Shown here: positions 13,701 through 26,700 of the stretch, one piece after another
Layout of the letters: the number at the start of each line of letters is the position of its first letter
How positions within the stretch are numbered: position 1 is the first letter of the stretch
Assembly (NCBI GenBank): GCA_009760855.2
Contig: WPIO01000027.1
Coordinates: forward strand, 1,992,501-2,056,500
Source of the DNA: Cristatella mucedo
Taxonomy: Eukaryota > Bryozoa > Phylactolaemata > Cristatellidae
Direction of reading: 5' to 3'
Length of the DNA: 64,000 nucleotides
Translations under genes and position numbers: made by a program
Notes under the pieces: generated by a model
What the model was told of the DNA's origin: nothing
The model's input: only the letters and a program-made list of their open reading frames with translations
Databases searched by the model: none

Positions 13701-16700
13701 TCACAAGCCCTGCTTCAAGATGCAGTCTTTCTAAAACAGTGATGCAATGTGATGCAATCAGGATTCATGAAGCCTCGCCGTCGGTCGGCTCAAGCACTAA
13801 ATGTACAGTGACTGGCCGGCTCTGTCGCTCACCTGCTGGGCAGTAGAACCCCGGTGGACATGCCAGCGACTCGCTTGGATAGCCCATGGTGGGCAGAGGA
13901 CTGTTTGGGCAGTAGAACCGTTGAGGACATTGCAGGCAGTTGGCTGATGACGTGGCACCTGCTTGGCCACCATAGGTGCCTACAATGATTAAGAAGCAGG
14001 GTAATGATCGGCAGCAGTGACACCAGCAGGAGCTTCGGGGGGGGGGGAGCTTCGGCAGCAGAAGCAGCAGTCTTTCTGAATCAAGAGCGCTAGAAGAGAT
14101 GGCACAGAGCTGCCAAGGCTGCGCCATTGCAGTTCTCACCCGCCGCACACGGAGTCAGCGTTTTCCCGTCGGCGCAGTAGTAGCCGAGCGGGCAGAGGCC
14201 GTTTTCCGGGGCTGCATTCTTGCTGCCCTCAGGACACGAGTATCCGGCGCTGCAAGGTGAGCAAGCCGTCGTAGAGCCCGCGCTGTAGGTGCCCACAGGG
14301 CACACGACCGGATCTGAGTTTGCCACAGCACACTGGTAGCCGGCCGGACAGGCTTGGCATGCAGTGAGTCCTCCGAGGCTGAACGTGCCAGATGGGCAAG
14401 CAACGCCTGCAACGACATCGCACCACCCGCCATGCAAACGTCAGAGCAGCTGAAGCCAAGCGAAGCTTAGAATCGCCTGACGAAAGCACGCGTTAAACAC
14501 TGCTTAACAACTGCTACCGATTGGTATCAATATCAGCAGCTGCCGAAACCGCCCACTGGAGTGTACACGAAGTCCCTGGTAAAAAGACTGGCCAAAAAGA
14601 CTGACATGCCAGAGAAGTGAAAATGCAATTTAAGATAGACGGTCAGCAACCACAGCAGTGGCAACGATTTCTGTTAAGGAGTACTACCACCGATTATTGT
14701 CACGTGACCCTACGCCTGCTTCCCTTAGCTTTCCAAACCCAACGACAGCAGCACTAGCTGCAGTACTGGCCACGAAGCACTTTTAAGTTAAGTCACAGCG
14801 CATTGGCTTTTCATGTGAACTGGAAACTGTTGTACCTAGTAAAAATAATAAGAATAATATGTTTGTATAGCACCTTCGGAAAAATTAGCATATTTCTAGA
14901 CACTCTAAAAATGCTCTAAAGGAAGTATAATCGAATGATTAGTGGTTGTATGTTCAATGTCAACAAGCATAACATAGTTAGAGGTAACATGCACAGGGTC
15001 ACTATCTAGGTATGGTTAATAGCAGCATGCACAGTGTCAGCACGCATAAACACACAAAGGACAAATCACACGGACCCAGTAAATGCTGCATATCGTCAAG
15101 TCAGAGAACGTGACGTCAGTCGGAAGTGAGCTCCAGGCTTTGGGAGATGCAAACTAGAGACATGATCACCAAAGTGTTAGAGGTTCGTGCAAAGTATAGC
15201 TAAACGATTTGATTCAGAAAAGCTGGTAGTACCATGCCTAACCTGGTGGATGACTAGATATTTTAGGTAGGCTGAAGCCAAAGACTGAAGTGACCTAAGA
15301 ATGAGTGAGAGAACCTTCAAGTCGATGTACTGCTTGACAGGGAGCTGGTACAAGTCATGGAGAAGTGGTGTGATGTGGCAACTGCAACACTCATAACAGA
15401 CAAGCCCAGCTGCAGAGTTTCTTACAAACTGCAAGCGCCTGATTAAACATGTCGCTTATCAGCAAGCAGTGAGTTTCAGAAATCGAGACTGGATGTTACA
15501 AATGCATGAGCCAATTGGGATGTAGTATCCTTGCTTAAGCAAGCCCGAATTTTAGCAATGTTGTTTAGCTGAAAGTAAGCATACTTGGCCGCAGAGCTGA
15601 TGTGGTCGTCTAGTGAAAGGTCACTTTTGGACAGGACACCTAGATTTCGCATAAATGCAACAGGAGATATGCTTGCGGAGCCGATTTTGAGCATCAAGTT
15701 TTCCAATATCCGAATCACAATCTGTTTGCCCAGAACTAGCAAGTTGGTTTAATCGTCATTCAATTTAGGAACGTTTGCTGGCATTAATCTGCTGATGTCA
15801 TCAATACATGCAGCAAGAGAGTTAAGAGAATGCAACATACTGGAAGGCTGGGAGGGATCAAAGCAAAGATACAGCTGAGTGTCATCTACGAGGAAGTGAA
15901 AGCCCGGATTGTGCCTGGCAATTACTCTGCAAGAGGGAGAGTATAAACCATGAAAAGAATGGGACCAAGCGCAGAGCCCTGAGGTACCCCATATTTCAGA
16001 GGTACTTCGGATGACCTTTGACCGTACACACAAATGTTCGGCAATCTCCCACTAGTAGGGTTCACTAGCCTGGGTCGGTTGGTGAGTGACATGGCTGGTA
16101 TATGTTATGGCCAGCTGAAGGTCAACCAAGTGTGTCAAGCCTACCCTTTGACTTGTGTAGGGTGGGAGGCCACTGGGTTGGCCGATGGCACTTCGGCAGA
16201 AGTTCTCAACGTGCTGAGACATTATACTGTCGTGCAAGGTCCCTGTCCTGCAAGCACTCGTACTTGGGAAGATAGTGTGCAGACTGCTCCTCGACAAAAC
16301 TCAGCCAGTTGCCGTCAAGGGCAGCTGAGGCCAATCAATAGAATTTACACTTGTGAGCCCTCGAATCACTGGCATTCTGAGTGTCCCATTTAGTTTTTCT
16401 GTGTGTAATGTTCCACGGTAGGGTAGCCTACTGGCTAGTTTCCCCAACATGCCTACAGCGTTTGGGACATGCATTTGTTGTACAAAGTGTTGAGCAGGCC
16501 GAGACCGGTCCTCTGCGGACAGCCCGAGGTGGCCAAGCCTCCAGGGACTTGCATAGCTGGGATGAGAGGTCAAGAGGCAAATACTCTTACCTCCTGTGTC
16601 TCGGAGTGTTGACCTCGGGCAGGGGTGGGGGGCTTAACCAGAGTGGATATTGCTATCTAAAGGAAACCTACTCTCCAAAGCTAAGGACAATGATGCAGAC

Positions 16701-17739
16701 GTTAGGCCAATCACGAACGTTTGATTGCTCTTTTACTTAAGCGCATCTACAGCCTTTACACGTGCTGTAACACATAACGTCCTTTAGTGCTTTGAGTCAA
16801 AGTTTGAGTCAAATTCAAAGGCAGTTTTCTCTCCATCTGACCGCACTACAGAATCAGAGGCCTTCGTGTGTTGCAAAGCTGATGCCAACTAAATTTCTTT
16901 CTAGGCAAGTTCTTTCACAATCTCAATTTCTTTACATTTGCTGCTAAGGGAACCGCGATTGAATGATGAGTAATATCATGCTTGATAAACAACATGAATA
17001 ACACGCTTAGGGGTGACTTGCACAGGGTCAGCATGCAAATGTGGTTAGTGGCAGTATGCACAGTGTCAGCACGCATAAGCACATCAAGAACGAATCAAAG
17101 GGACCCACTAAATGCAGTCCTAAATAGGTGAGTTTTTAAGTTCTTTTTAAATGTGGTCAAGTCAGGGGATGTTCTGACGCAAGTCGCGAGGAAGTTCCAG
17201 GCTTTGGGAGCATACGAACAAAATGCACGGTCTCCAAAGGATTTGAGGTTTGTACGAGGTACTGGTAAACTGCTGGATTCTGAAAAGCAGATGGTACGAT
17301 GCTTGGCCTGGAGGGGTAGTAGATCTGAGAGATAGGCTGGAGCCAAATAATGAAGAGACCTAAAAGTGAGCGACAAAACCTTGAAGTCAATCCGTTGCTT
17401 GACTGGTAGCCAGTGCAGGTCGGCGAGAAGTGGTGTGATGTGGCAACTGCAACGCTCACGACAGACAAGCCTAGCTTCGGAGTTTTGCACCAGCTGTAAT
17501 CGCCTGATTGCGCATGCCGGTAGGCCAGCAAGCAGTGAGTTACAGTACTTCACTACACATTTCCCTTTGCAGCAAATGTGAAACGCCTAGAAAGAGATAG
17601 AGTTCTCTGGGGGCGCTTTATCAAGTGCATTATTATTATTATTATTATTATTATTACTAACCGAACAGAAGCACGGAGACTGAATGAGAAAGTAGAAGAC
17701 AGCAAAGGGAGTGTGAGAGAAAGGAAGAGTAAGCGCTAG

Positions 17740-17787
<48 letters not shown>

Positions 17788-20700
17788 AGCAAGACAGGTG
17801 TCGATATGAGAGGGAGGCAAGAAATAACCAGAGAGGACACAGAAAACAACAGTAGTGAACAGTTTGAGCTGCTTCAGAAGCTTTTTGATTGCTTCACTTG
17901 GAAATCAGCGAGGTGAGGATGTTGCCAAACTGCCGCCAGATTAGGCTATTGAGAACAAGGCACGGCATCAGGTGTCGCAGGCCGTTTCACTGAGGGTGAC
18001 ATGACTGAGGGTTACATGACTACAAGAGCAAGGCTTCGACCAAATGCCTTTACCGGTGGCTACATTTAGAGCGTCGTTGGCACACCCACCGTGCAATGCG
18101 CTGCTACAGGACTCCCACCCGTCTCCTGAGACCTCCCGTACAGCCGTGGGACAGTCGCATGAACGCCGCCGGCAAAAACGGTGCTGCCGCTGCTGCTGCT
18201 ACTGCCTCTGTCGATGCAAGTAAGACAGCGTCATCCATCCGCCCCTACTACCTGGACGAGTGCTCAGAGCAATAGCTGCCCACTCGACTCAGCAAGGCAC
18301 ACGAGTGCCCGGGCAGCCGGAGAGCAAGCTGCAGTGCAAGTGGCGTACGTACTTGCAGCGGCCGTCGTCGGACACTGCTTGCCGGCTTCGCAGAGCTGGC
18401 AGGCCTTCGAGCCGGCGATGGCGTAGTAGCCAGGCTGGCAGGCGACGACCAGGCTGTCGTAGATGGTCGGGCACGCGTAGCCGGCAGGACACTGGATGCA
18501 CGCAGCTTGGCCACCAGCGCTGCAGCAAATTGGGCCTCGACTTCAGCGCCGGCAGTGGACAGCAAGCAGCTGCTGCACGATCGGTGTCACTTCCACAAGA
18601 GCAGCTAGTGCCCTCAGCAGCAGCTAGTGCCCTCAGCAGCAGCAGCTAGCAAGCCAGCTGCATGCGCATCTGATTGAGCTTGCATGCTGCGCTGCAGCTG
18701 CAAGACTGGCAAGTAGTCGCTGAGAGAGCAGCTGGGGCCGAGAGACCCGCTGTGCGAGGCGCCGTTCAGGCGCGTGGTGCAGTGCTGCCTCACCTGTAGT
18801 AGCCAGTGCTGCACAGGGCAGCCCCAGTGGGCGCAGCCGTCGACGAGGAGCAGGCATAGCCGCGAGGACACTTTGTGCAGGACGTCTGTGATGCAAGCGC
18901 GTACCAGCCAGACGGGCAAGAGGTCGGGCTGCTGGTCGTGTACGGACATGCACTGCCTGCGCGGACGAAAAGAGCTCGGTGCCTTGGCTGCCATTGCCGC
19001 GGCCCAAATCCGCACGGCCAGACGGCTGCTGCTGCAGCTGCACACTGAACAGAGGCGGCCCCAGGAGCGGAAGGAAAAAATCCTGCCTCGACCGACTGCT
19101 GGCCGTGACTGTACCCTTCAGGTGCACTAGCTTTTAAGAGGCAATAGCCTAAGAATAATTCCGGCAACCTATGGCGCTCAGTCAGCCTCTGGCACTCTGT
19201 CAGCTGGCTAGATACGCAGAGATGTAATGTAATGTAATGTAATGTATCTCCGTCAGTAACTCCACAAAGTCATTAAGACCATGTGAGTGTTACGCAGGAG
19301 AGTTTTGTATAGCGCACTCACAGCCTAAGCGGCTTTCGGTACGCATTCGGTAGCCAACAGACTTTGTCTCAGGCAACAAAGAGAAAGTGTGAAGCATAGT
19401 AGAGTCAGGAGAGCAGTTGAGGTAGTGAGTAGCATAGAAGTAGCAGTTCAGGACCGCTGAAAAAGATGTGCCATAGTCGGCAGTTGGGGAGTAGTTGTCG
19501 TTGCGTAAGAAATTGCTGATTTGGCGGTGGCTGTGGGCTGCCGTTGGCTGCAGATAACTAACTCTATGTCAATGTCTAAGTAAACTGACTTAGGTAGACC
19601 CTGTCTATACTTATTTGGCCGAACTTGCCTGGCCAGCCGAATGCTTACAAGAGGAAGCGATTTTAATTACCAGTACACCCCAAAACTGCAAGCGATTTGG
19701 CATGACCGATGGCAATATACAGCCTTGGAGTGGAGCAATCCAGTTTTGCTAACTTCATTTGATACCCTACTTTCATTTCTTGGTTTTAGTACGACTAAGA
19801 GACTGACACGATTACTGAAGCCACAAACTGTTTCAGGAGGAATAGGCTTGCTGAAGCCATGTTGAGTTTCCCTCAATTATTCCTACAGCACATCACGAGG
19901 GATGACGAGTTGCCCTTTTTTGGCCCAGAGCTAAGGTGCTCGCCTGTGAAGACCAAAGTCGTGGGCTCGAGCCCTGGGGAACACGTACGAGAAGCGCTTG
20001 GATGGAGATAAAAAAGTACTAAGATGCTATACAAATGAATTATTGATTTATCTATATTATATATGAGTGTCTGTTAATTAAGCAGCTGGGCTTAGTTTTG
20101 CCAGACTCGGCAGCCTAACAAGCTTAGCGTTCACATGAAAGCACGTGATTTGTGGCACAGAGCCAAAGCCTGACAATAGTAGCACAGCATGACAGGCCAT
20201 CAAAGCATCGACTATGGAGCTGCATCACTGGATGAAACATGCGAACCATCTATGCGGCTCTCAGCACTCGCCAACGGTATATACGAAGAAAATGCAAAGG
20301 ACGAAAGACTGCACGCACACAGGGCTCTAGGGTAGCTGAGAGCCGGATGAAGCTAAGGCAAGGAAAGGGGGCAAATCCACGGGGCTCATGCGAATCGCGT
20401 GTAGAAATCAGAGGGATTTCCTACACACGTGAGCAGGAAGTGACAGTGAAAGCAGAGCCGGCAAGAATTTGAGGCTAAGCCAATCGGTTTCCATGCACCC
20501 TGGTGAGCTAGCATTTTTTCCTGTGCGCTTTGCATGCCTACCTGTGAATGATTCAGTGATTGTTACGACATGCTTTACTACTAATCAGCAGCCTTGAGTG
20601 TCTGCATGGTTAAAGCAATGGTTAGGAAACTGAACGGCCTCATTAATATAGCAGAAGAGCTTTCGTGGCTATCGCCCTGCTGGCAGCAGGCAATACAGGA

Positions 20701-23700
20701 CTGTCTGCAGCAAGACTCGAGCCCACGACCTGAGTCGTGGGGAGTGACCACTGGCTTTTGCATGGCTGTCTAAGCATGCTAGCTGGCTTGTCATTAACTT
20801 ATGTTTATTGCATCTCTTGCAGAGGGTTGTAACACAATAGAATAGAGATTTTATTCTCTTAGAGAGCTGTACAAATGACATTATTATTATTACTATAATT
20901 ATTATGTATATTGAATGCAGGTGTTAGGTTGCTAATGGCGTTCGGTTCACCACTGTTCTGTACCACAAAGAAAGCCCAGCCAGAGGAATAAAAGCAGGCG
21001 GTATCACATATTGGGTACTCTTAAGGTTAGAAACCAGCTCAGACTCGACAATCACCTGCCGGACAGCTGGTGCACGACGTCTGTCCTCCAACGGAGTACG
21101 TGCCGGGCAGACAGGGAGCTATGCTCATGCCTGTCACCAGAGGACACTGCCAGCCGACCGGACACGTGGTACATGCTGCCGACCCTGCCAGGGCATACTG
21201 GCCTGTCGTGCACGGAGTCACCGTAGCCTGATTGACAGATGGGCAAGCATTGCCGGCAGTGCACACGGTGCAGCTCGACTGACTTCCGGATGAGTAGGTG
21301 CCTGCAAGAGGAGCGTGCATGCCGACCGAGCCGCCTTCTCACGAGAGCGTACAGTAGCTAGGTCCGCACGACCCGACAGTCAGAGTGAGGCTGATAGCGA
21401 GGCGACTAGCTGTCACATGATGAAAGCCTTGGGCAGCAGCTCTTTCTCGGGCATTCTGAAAGCCTGTTGCACACACACACACACATTACACTTTCAAACC
21501 TGAATAGTAATAACGAACACGAACGCATCCGTTCTTTAATTGTAGGCATACAGTGACCCTGCACTTGTATTCTATCACTGCCTTGTCCCTGGCTTTGTGG
21601 GCACTCCTTTCCATCCCACGGAATCGCTCACATCCAGCTGAATCCATCTCTCAGCTTAATGCAACCGGCAGCCATGAAATCTGTGCACACGAGCTGAAGC
21701 CACAGTTTAAACAGTGGTGAAACGACATGCGACAACAGTTGCAGTAAATCAGCTGCGGCTATTAAGAGTTGCTAATGTAACGCTGGTTTGGTCTAGCGGT
21801 TAAGGTGCTCGCCCCGACCAAGGTCTGACTGAGGTCGTGGGCTCGAGCCCCGAGGCATATGTGAAGCACCTGAATAGAGATTAAGTTCTCTTGGGGCGCT
21901 ATATAAATGAATATATGAATAATGAATATAAATGATATATATATATATATATATATAATGCTGCATCACCGACTGATAAAATGCTAACAAATTCTATTGT
22001 CATAGGAAATAATGCATTTCTCAATGCAATCGATTCATGAAATGCTGAAGATAGACGAGCAACTAAGCTGCTGAGGCTGCGGTCGAGGTCACTCCAACCT
22101 GTTCTCTCTCAAATGACGACTTCATGACCGGTGGTCGTAACGAGATCGGCAGTTGCGCTGGCAGGAGAGGGGAGACTAGAGGGTGGCACTACTGTGCGCC
22201 AAAGCACTCGGCTGAAATGCCCGAGAAAGATGGCACTGCGTCTGCTGGAAACGAGCCCTTGTTCTGTCTACGAGCTCGAAACCAGCCAGCAGAAAGCAAT
22301 GCCACAGTGTGCCCGCTGCATGTCTCACCAGCTGGACACGGGTACAGCGCGGCCGACGATGTCGACTCGCAAGCGTAGCCGGCCGGACACGGCGTGCAAG
22401 CCGTGCTGCTACCGATCGAGTACGTTCCCGGCAGACAGGCGACGGGCGCTGCGCTGGTCGAGGCACAGGCGTAGCCCGCCGGACAGACCGTGCATCCGGT
22501 GGAGCCGACGTAGCTGTACTGCCCGCTTGCGCAGGCGATCGGCGCAAGGCTAGAAGGCAACGGCATCAAAGTGGCATCAAAGGCTGCCGAGCTGGCGAGA
22601 GCAGATATATGCTAGCAGCTATCTAGTGGCAGTCTGGGGTGGGGTAAAAGAACCGCGGTCGGGAAAATGTGCCAGCCACAGAGCGATTGCCTCCCCCCCC
22701 ACCCACCGAAAGGCAATACCGACAAGCAAGAAGTCTGAAGCTGCCTCTGGAGCAAGAGAGCTGGCTCCGAGCGCTCGCACTCGCGTGCATGCGCTCCCGC
22801 GGGCTGGAGCTCCTACCTCGGGTCGGAGCACGAGTAGCCGGCTGGGCAGGGCGTGCATGTAATGGCACCCTGCGCGCCGGCCGTGCTCTGACCGGCCGAG
22901 CAGGGCGCCGGTGGCTGGTTGGCATACGGACAAGCGTAACCGCTCGGGCACGGCTGGCAACTTGACTGCGAGACGAGGCTGTACGTGCCTGCAGTGCAAG
23001 CCGTGAGCGTACCCACGCTGCAAGTGTAGCCCGCAGGGCACGGGCTGCAGTGGGCAGATCCCTGCAAGGCAGCGCGGCTTGAGTAAGTCATGCATGGCAG
23101 GACATTAGGCCTGCAGCAGCAGCAGCAGCAGCAAGCAGCAGCAGCAATAGGCATGCACACCACATCGCCGAAGGAGATGCCAAGCTAGCGCTCATGCAAG
23201 AGGAGCTCAAAAGTGCAAGTAGCAGCGGCAGCAGCGAGGTCAGCTGGGTCGGCAGCGGAGCATGTCGTCACGATTGCTGCTGCCGAAACAGCCCCGGAGG
23301 AGGAGGAGGAGGCTGGCTGGCTTCGTGCCCACTCAGAGCATGCTCACCGCTAGGCTGTAGTATCCGGCAGCGCAAGAAGTCGGCGACAAGGTGGGGTCAG
23401 CACAGGAGCTCCCGGCTGGGCACGACGTGCACACGCCGGCTCCCTGGCTGGCGTACTGGCCGGCCGAGCAGGCAGACGGCAAGGAGTCTGAGCTGGAGCA
23501 GGAGAATCCGGCGGGGCACGGAGTGCAGGCCACTATTTCCCCTCCGACGCTGTACGTGCCGGATGGGCAGGCGGCTGGCGCGGAGCTGGGATTGCTGCAG
23601 TACTTGCCGACCGGACATGGTGAGCAAGAGCTGGCCCCGGTGCTGCTGTATGTGCCTGGTCAAAGAATGCGCAGAAGAAAGATATGTGCTGCTTGGTATG

Positions 23701-26700
23701 CACAGAGCGAGGCTGCCAGCACGACTGCTCGCAGCTGCTCAGATCAAGTCTCCTCTCCGGAAGGGCCACATGGAGGGAGGCTTCCATTCAGGTGGCAGAG
23801 GCCGTGACCAAGTCCAATACCCCAGCCGAGCTTGGTGGGTTCCACAGGAATCCAAAGTCCGGCAAGTTGGGGTATATACCTCACACGTGCCAATGGTGCT
23901 GAATGGCATGACGGATATTCAGCTGCTGAAGCTCGCAAAGGCACCCAGTTGCACGGCTGACTGGCTCTCTGACCGGCGCGTTGCATAGAAGCCCAATGGC
24001 GAAAAGTGCTGCCAAAAAATTGCAAAGCTATTCCCCCCCCCCCCCGAGAGGCTCGATCCTTGTCCCACTCTCACACTGTGTCAGCATCTGTGACACTCCA
24101 GCTACCCAGCCGCTGACGTCGGCTATCGTCTGACGGCAAGAGCGTGCACAGGCACTCAAGGCTGTCGAAGGCTAGCGAAGGATCAGTCGGGGCAAGCTAC
24201 AATAGCACTTCAGCTGCTATGCTTACGAAGAAATCCGAGAAAGACTGCGCACCCGTCCACTTGCCACGTGAAGGAGGAACATTAAACAGGACACGTAGCC
24301 AGTCAGTCACAACTGGTCGTTCGGCATTACCACCACAGCCGATATCGACCTAGTTCGCATGCGAACTCGCTATCCATGTTGTGCATGTTACTGCACTGGA
24401 GAGTGCAGCAAATCGATGGTAGGAGTCGGCTGTGGTTAAATGCTACACTGCAGCTAGCCGTACCTGCCAGTTAGTTTTCCTAGGCCACTAGATATCTGAT
24501 CCTTGCTTTTTCATAATTGCTTTCTGAAGGCATTGCCACGAGGTAGTCACGCTAGGTTTAGTGAAGATGTGACGATGTTAACTTTTCCCCACCTGCTGCC
24601 ACCTGTTGTTTGATGCCATAAGACTATACCCAGCTAGGGCAGCAGCAATGGAGACAGCATCGACGAAGCATGAGAACCGGAATAACTCCGACGATCACGT
24701 TGCAGGCTTTGGGGCAGTGCCTCGCCGGTGGAGGACACGAATCACTAATGGAATTGAAGCTGCTAATTCTCAGATCCATAATGAGCGCTATGAAAAAGAA
24801 AACACTATGCAGTCTACCAAGAACGGCTCCAGTCTGCCTATGGTGTTTCTAGCAATGTCACTATCTGACTGTTCCACGGGCCCGGCCCAGCTCGGCACGC
24901 ATCAGCCGCTATTGTTGCTGCCCTGGGGAATCCATTGCCAGTGATGCATAAATGGACACGATCTCACTGGCCAACTACATAAACATTCTGGAAACTCGCC
25001 AGTTTCAGCGGGAGCACGGCCACATCTACAATAGCCCCACAAAGCCGGACAAGAATGAAATCATTGAATTGGGCAGCGTGATATCGGGGCAACCTATCGG
25101 CACACGCGCATCGCCTCGAATGCCCACGCGTGAACCGCACACCGCACGACGACTGACGTGCAGGGCGATATCAGCAGTGGCAAGGCGTACCTGGCGCACA
25201 GGTGGTGCACGTCGTCGAACCGATGAAGCTGTAGGAGCCCGCCGGACAAGAGACAGCGGCCACGAAGGCCGTGCCATTGAAGCAGTAGCTGCCGGCTGGG
25301 CAGGCGGTGCACGACTGCGCTCCGGCCAGCGAGTAGTAGCCGGAAGGACACGGCTGTGTGCACAGAACAGCCAGGTCACCAACGCACGACCGACCGCCCG
25401 CCGGCGGAAAGTAGGGCACACGGTGCGCAGAGGGGGCACACGACTCTACTGACCTGACACGCGGTGGCGCCTTGCTGGCTGTAGTAGCCCGCAGTGCACG
25501 CGACCGGTGAGGAAGACTTGCTGGCACAGGATGAGCCGGCCGGACATCCGGTGCACGCCAACGATCCGGTGACCGCGCTGTACGTGCCGTCGGGACAGGG
25601 CAGAGGTCCAGTTAGGGCAGATGGGCAGTACATGCCAAGCGGGCAAGACACACACTGAGTGCCATTGGAATATTCTCCGGCCTACAAAGGCAAAAGAAAC
25701 AGCAGCAGATGAAATGGAATCAGGCGATACCTCTCCCATTCAAGTACTGCCAAGGCTGAGAGACAGAAACCAAGTAAGATAGAGAGATTCAGATTGAGAG
25801 AAAGGGGACAAAATGGTGAGAGAGACAGACAGACAGAGAGAAAGAAAGAGAGGGAGAGAGAGGAGAAAGACAAAGACGGAGAGAAGAAAGATGCAAGCCC
25901 ATCCAATAGCAGCTCTGCTCACAAAAGTGGTGGCACCATACCTGACAGGAAGTCACACTTCCACTAGCGCCGCAAGTGAACCCTGTGGGGCAACTCGAGC
26001 AGGATGTTGAGCCGGCCACGGAAGTCTACACAAAGTAAAGCGGCACCACGAGATAATCGCCTTTGCATGTGGCACTATTGCCAGTGAAGCACCGCATCCA
26101 GCTTTTTTTTGTGCTACTAGGGGTGTGCAGCAACTGGCTCATGGTCCGGGCACTTGGCTGCCAAGATGCGTGTGTGCTCTGGTCGACCGTGCTGACGTGG
26201 AAGCCGAGGCAATAATGGCAGCAGCAGCAACAGCAGCATATGCAGCAACAGGAGCAGCAGCAGCAACAGTAGCATATGCAGCAGCAGCAGCAGCAATGGC
26301 AGCAGCAGCAGCAGCAGAAGTGGTAGCAGAGAGAGCAGTGGCAGCGGCAGCATCAGCAATGGTGATCGGCCGGATACTCTGGAGGCAAAGCTGAGGCACG
26401 ATGAGCAGAGATTTACCTGGCCAAGTGGGCATGCAGTGGGCACACTGGAGGCTGTAGGGCATTTATATCCACTTGGGCACTCTTGACATGCCAGCAAGCC
26501 TGCACTTGCAGCATACCAGCCACTAGCGCACTAAAACACACGGAGGATGTAACAAGTTACAGTGGTCGGCGTTGTTCTGAAGAGGCAGACATTGGCTGGT
26601 GCTACCAGGATGCGAAGAGAACCGGCTCCTCACCTGCTTACACATGGTCGACCCGGCGTTGTCCTGATACTCACCGGCTGAACAAGTTTGAGGCACCATA

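Noticed and set aside
21783-21860. Possible functional tRNA gene
   Set aside because: A and B boxes are present, but there is no cloverleaf acceptor stem, and the sequence continues into the SINE tail; repeated elsewhere in the window.
23194-23988. 264-codon plus-strand open frame
   Set aside because: Antisense shadow over exon 17 and its flanks; no domain and no splice logic.
26117-26497. Leu-rich and Ala-rich open frames
   Set aside because: Translations of the GCA/CAG microsatellite; only the 26417-26530 part is coding, in its own frame.
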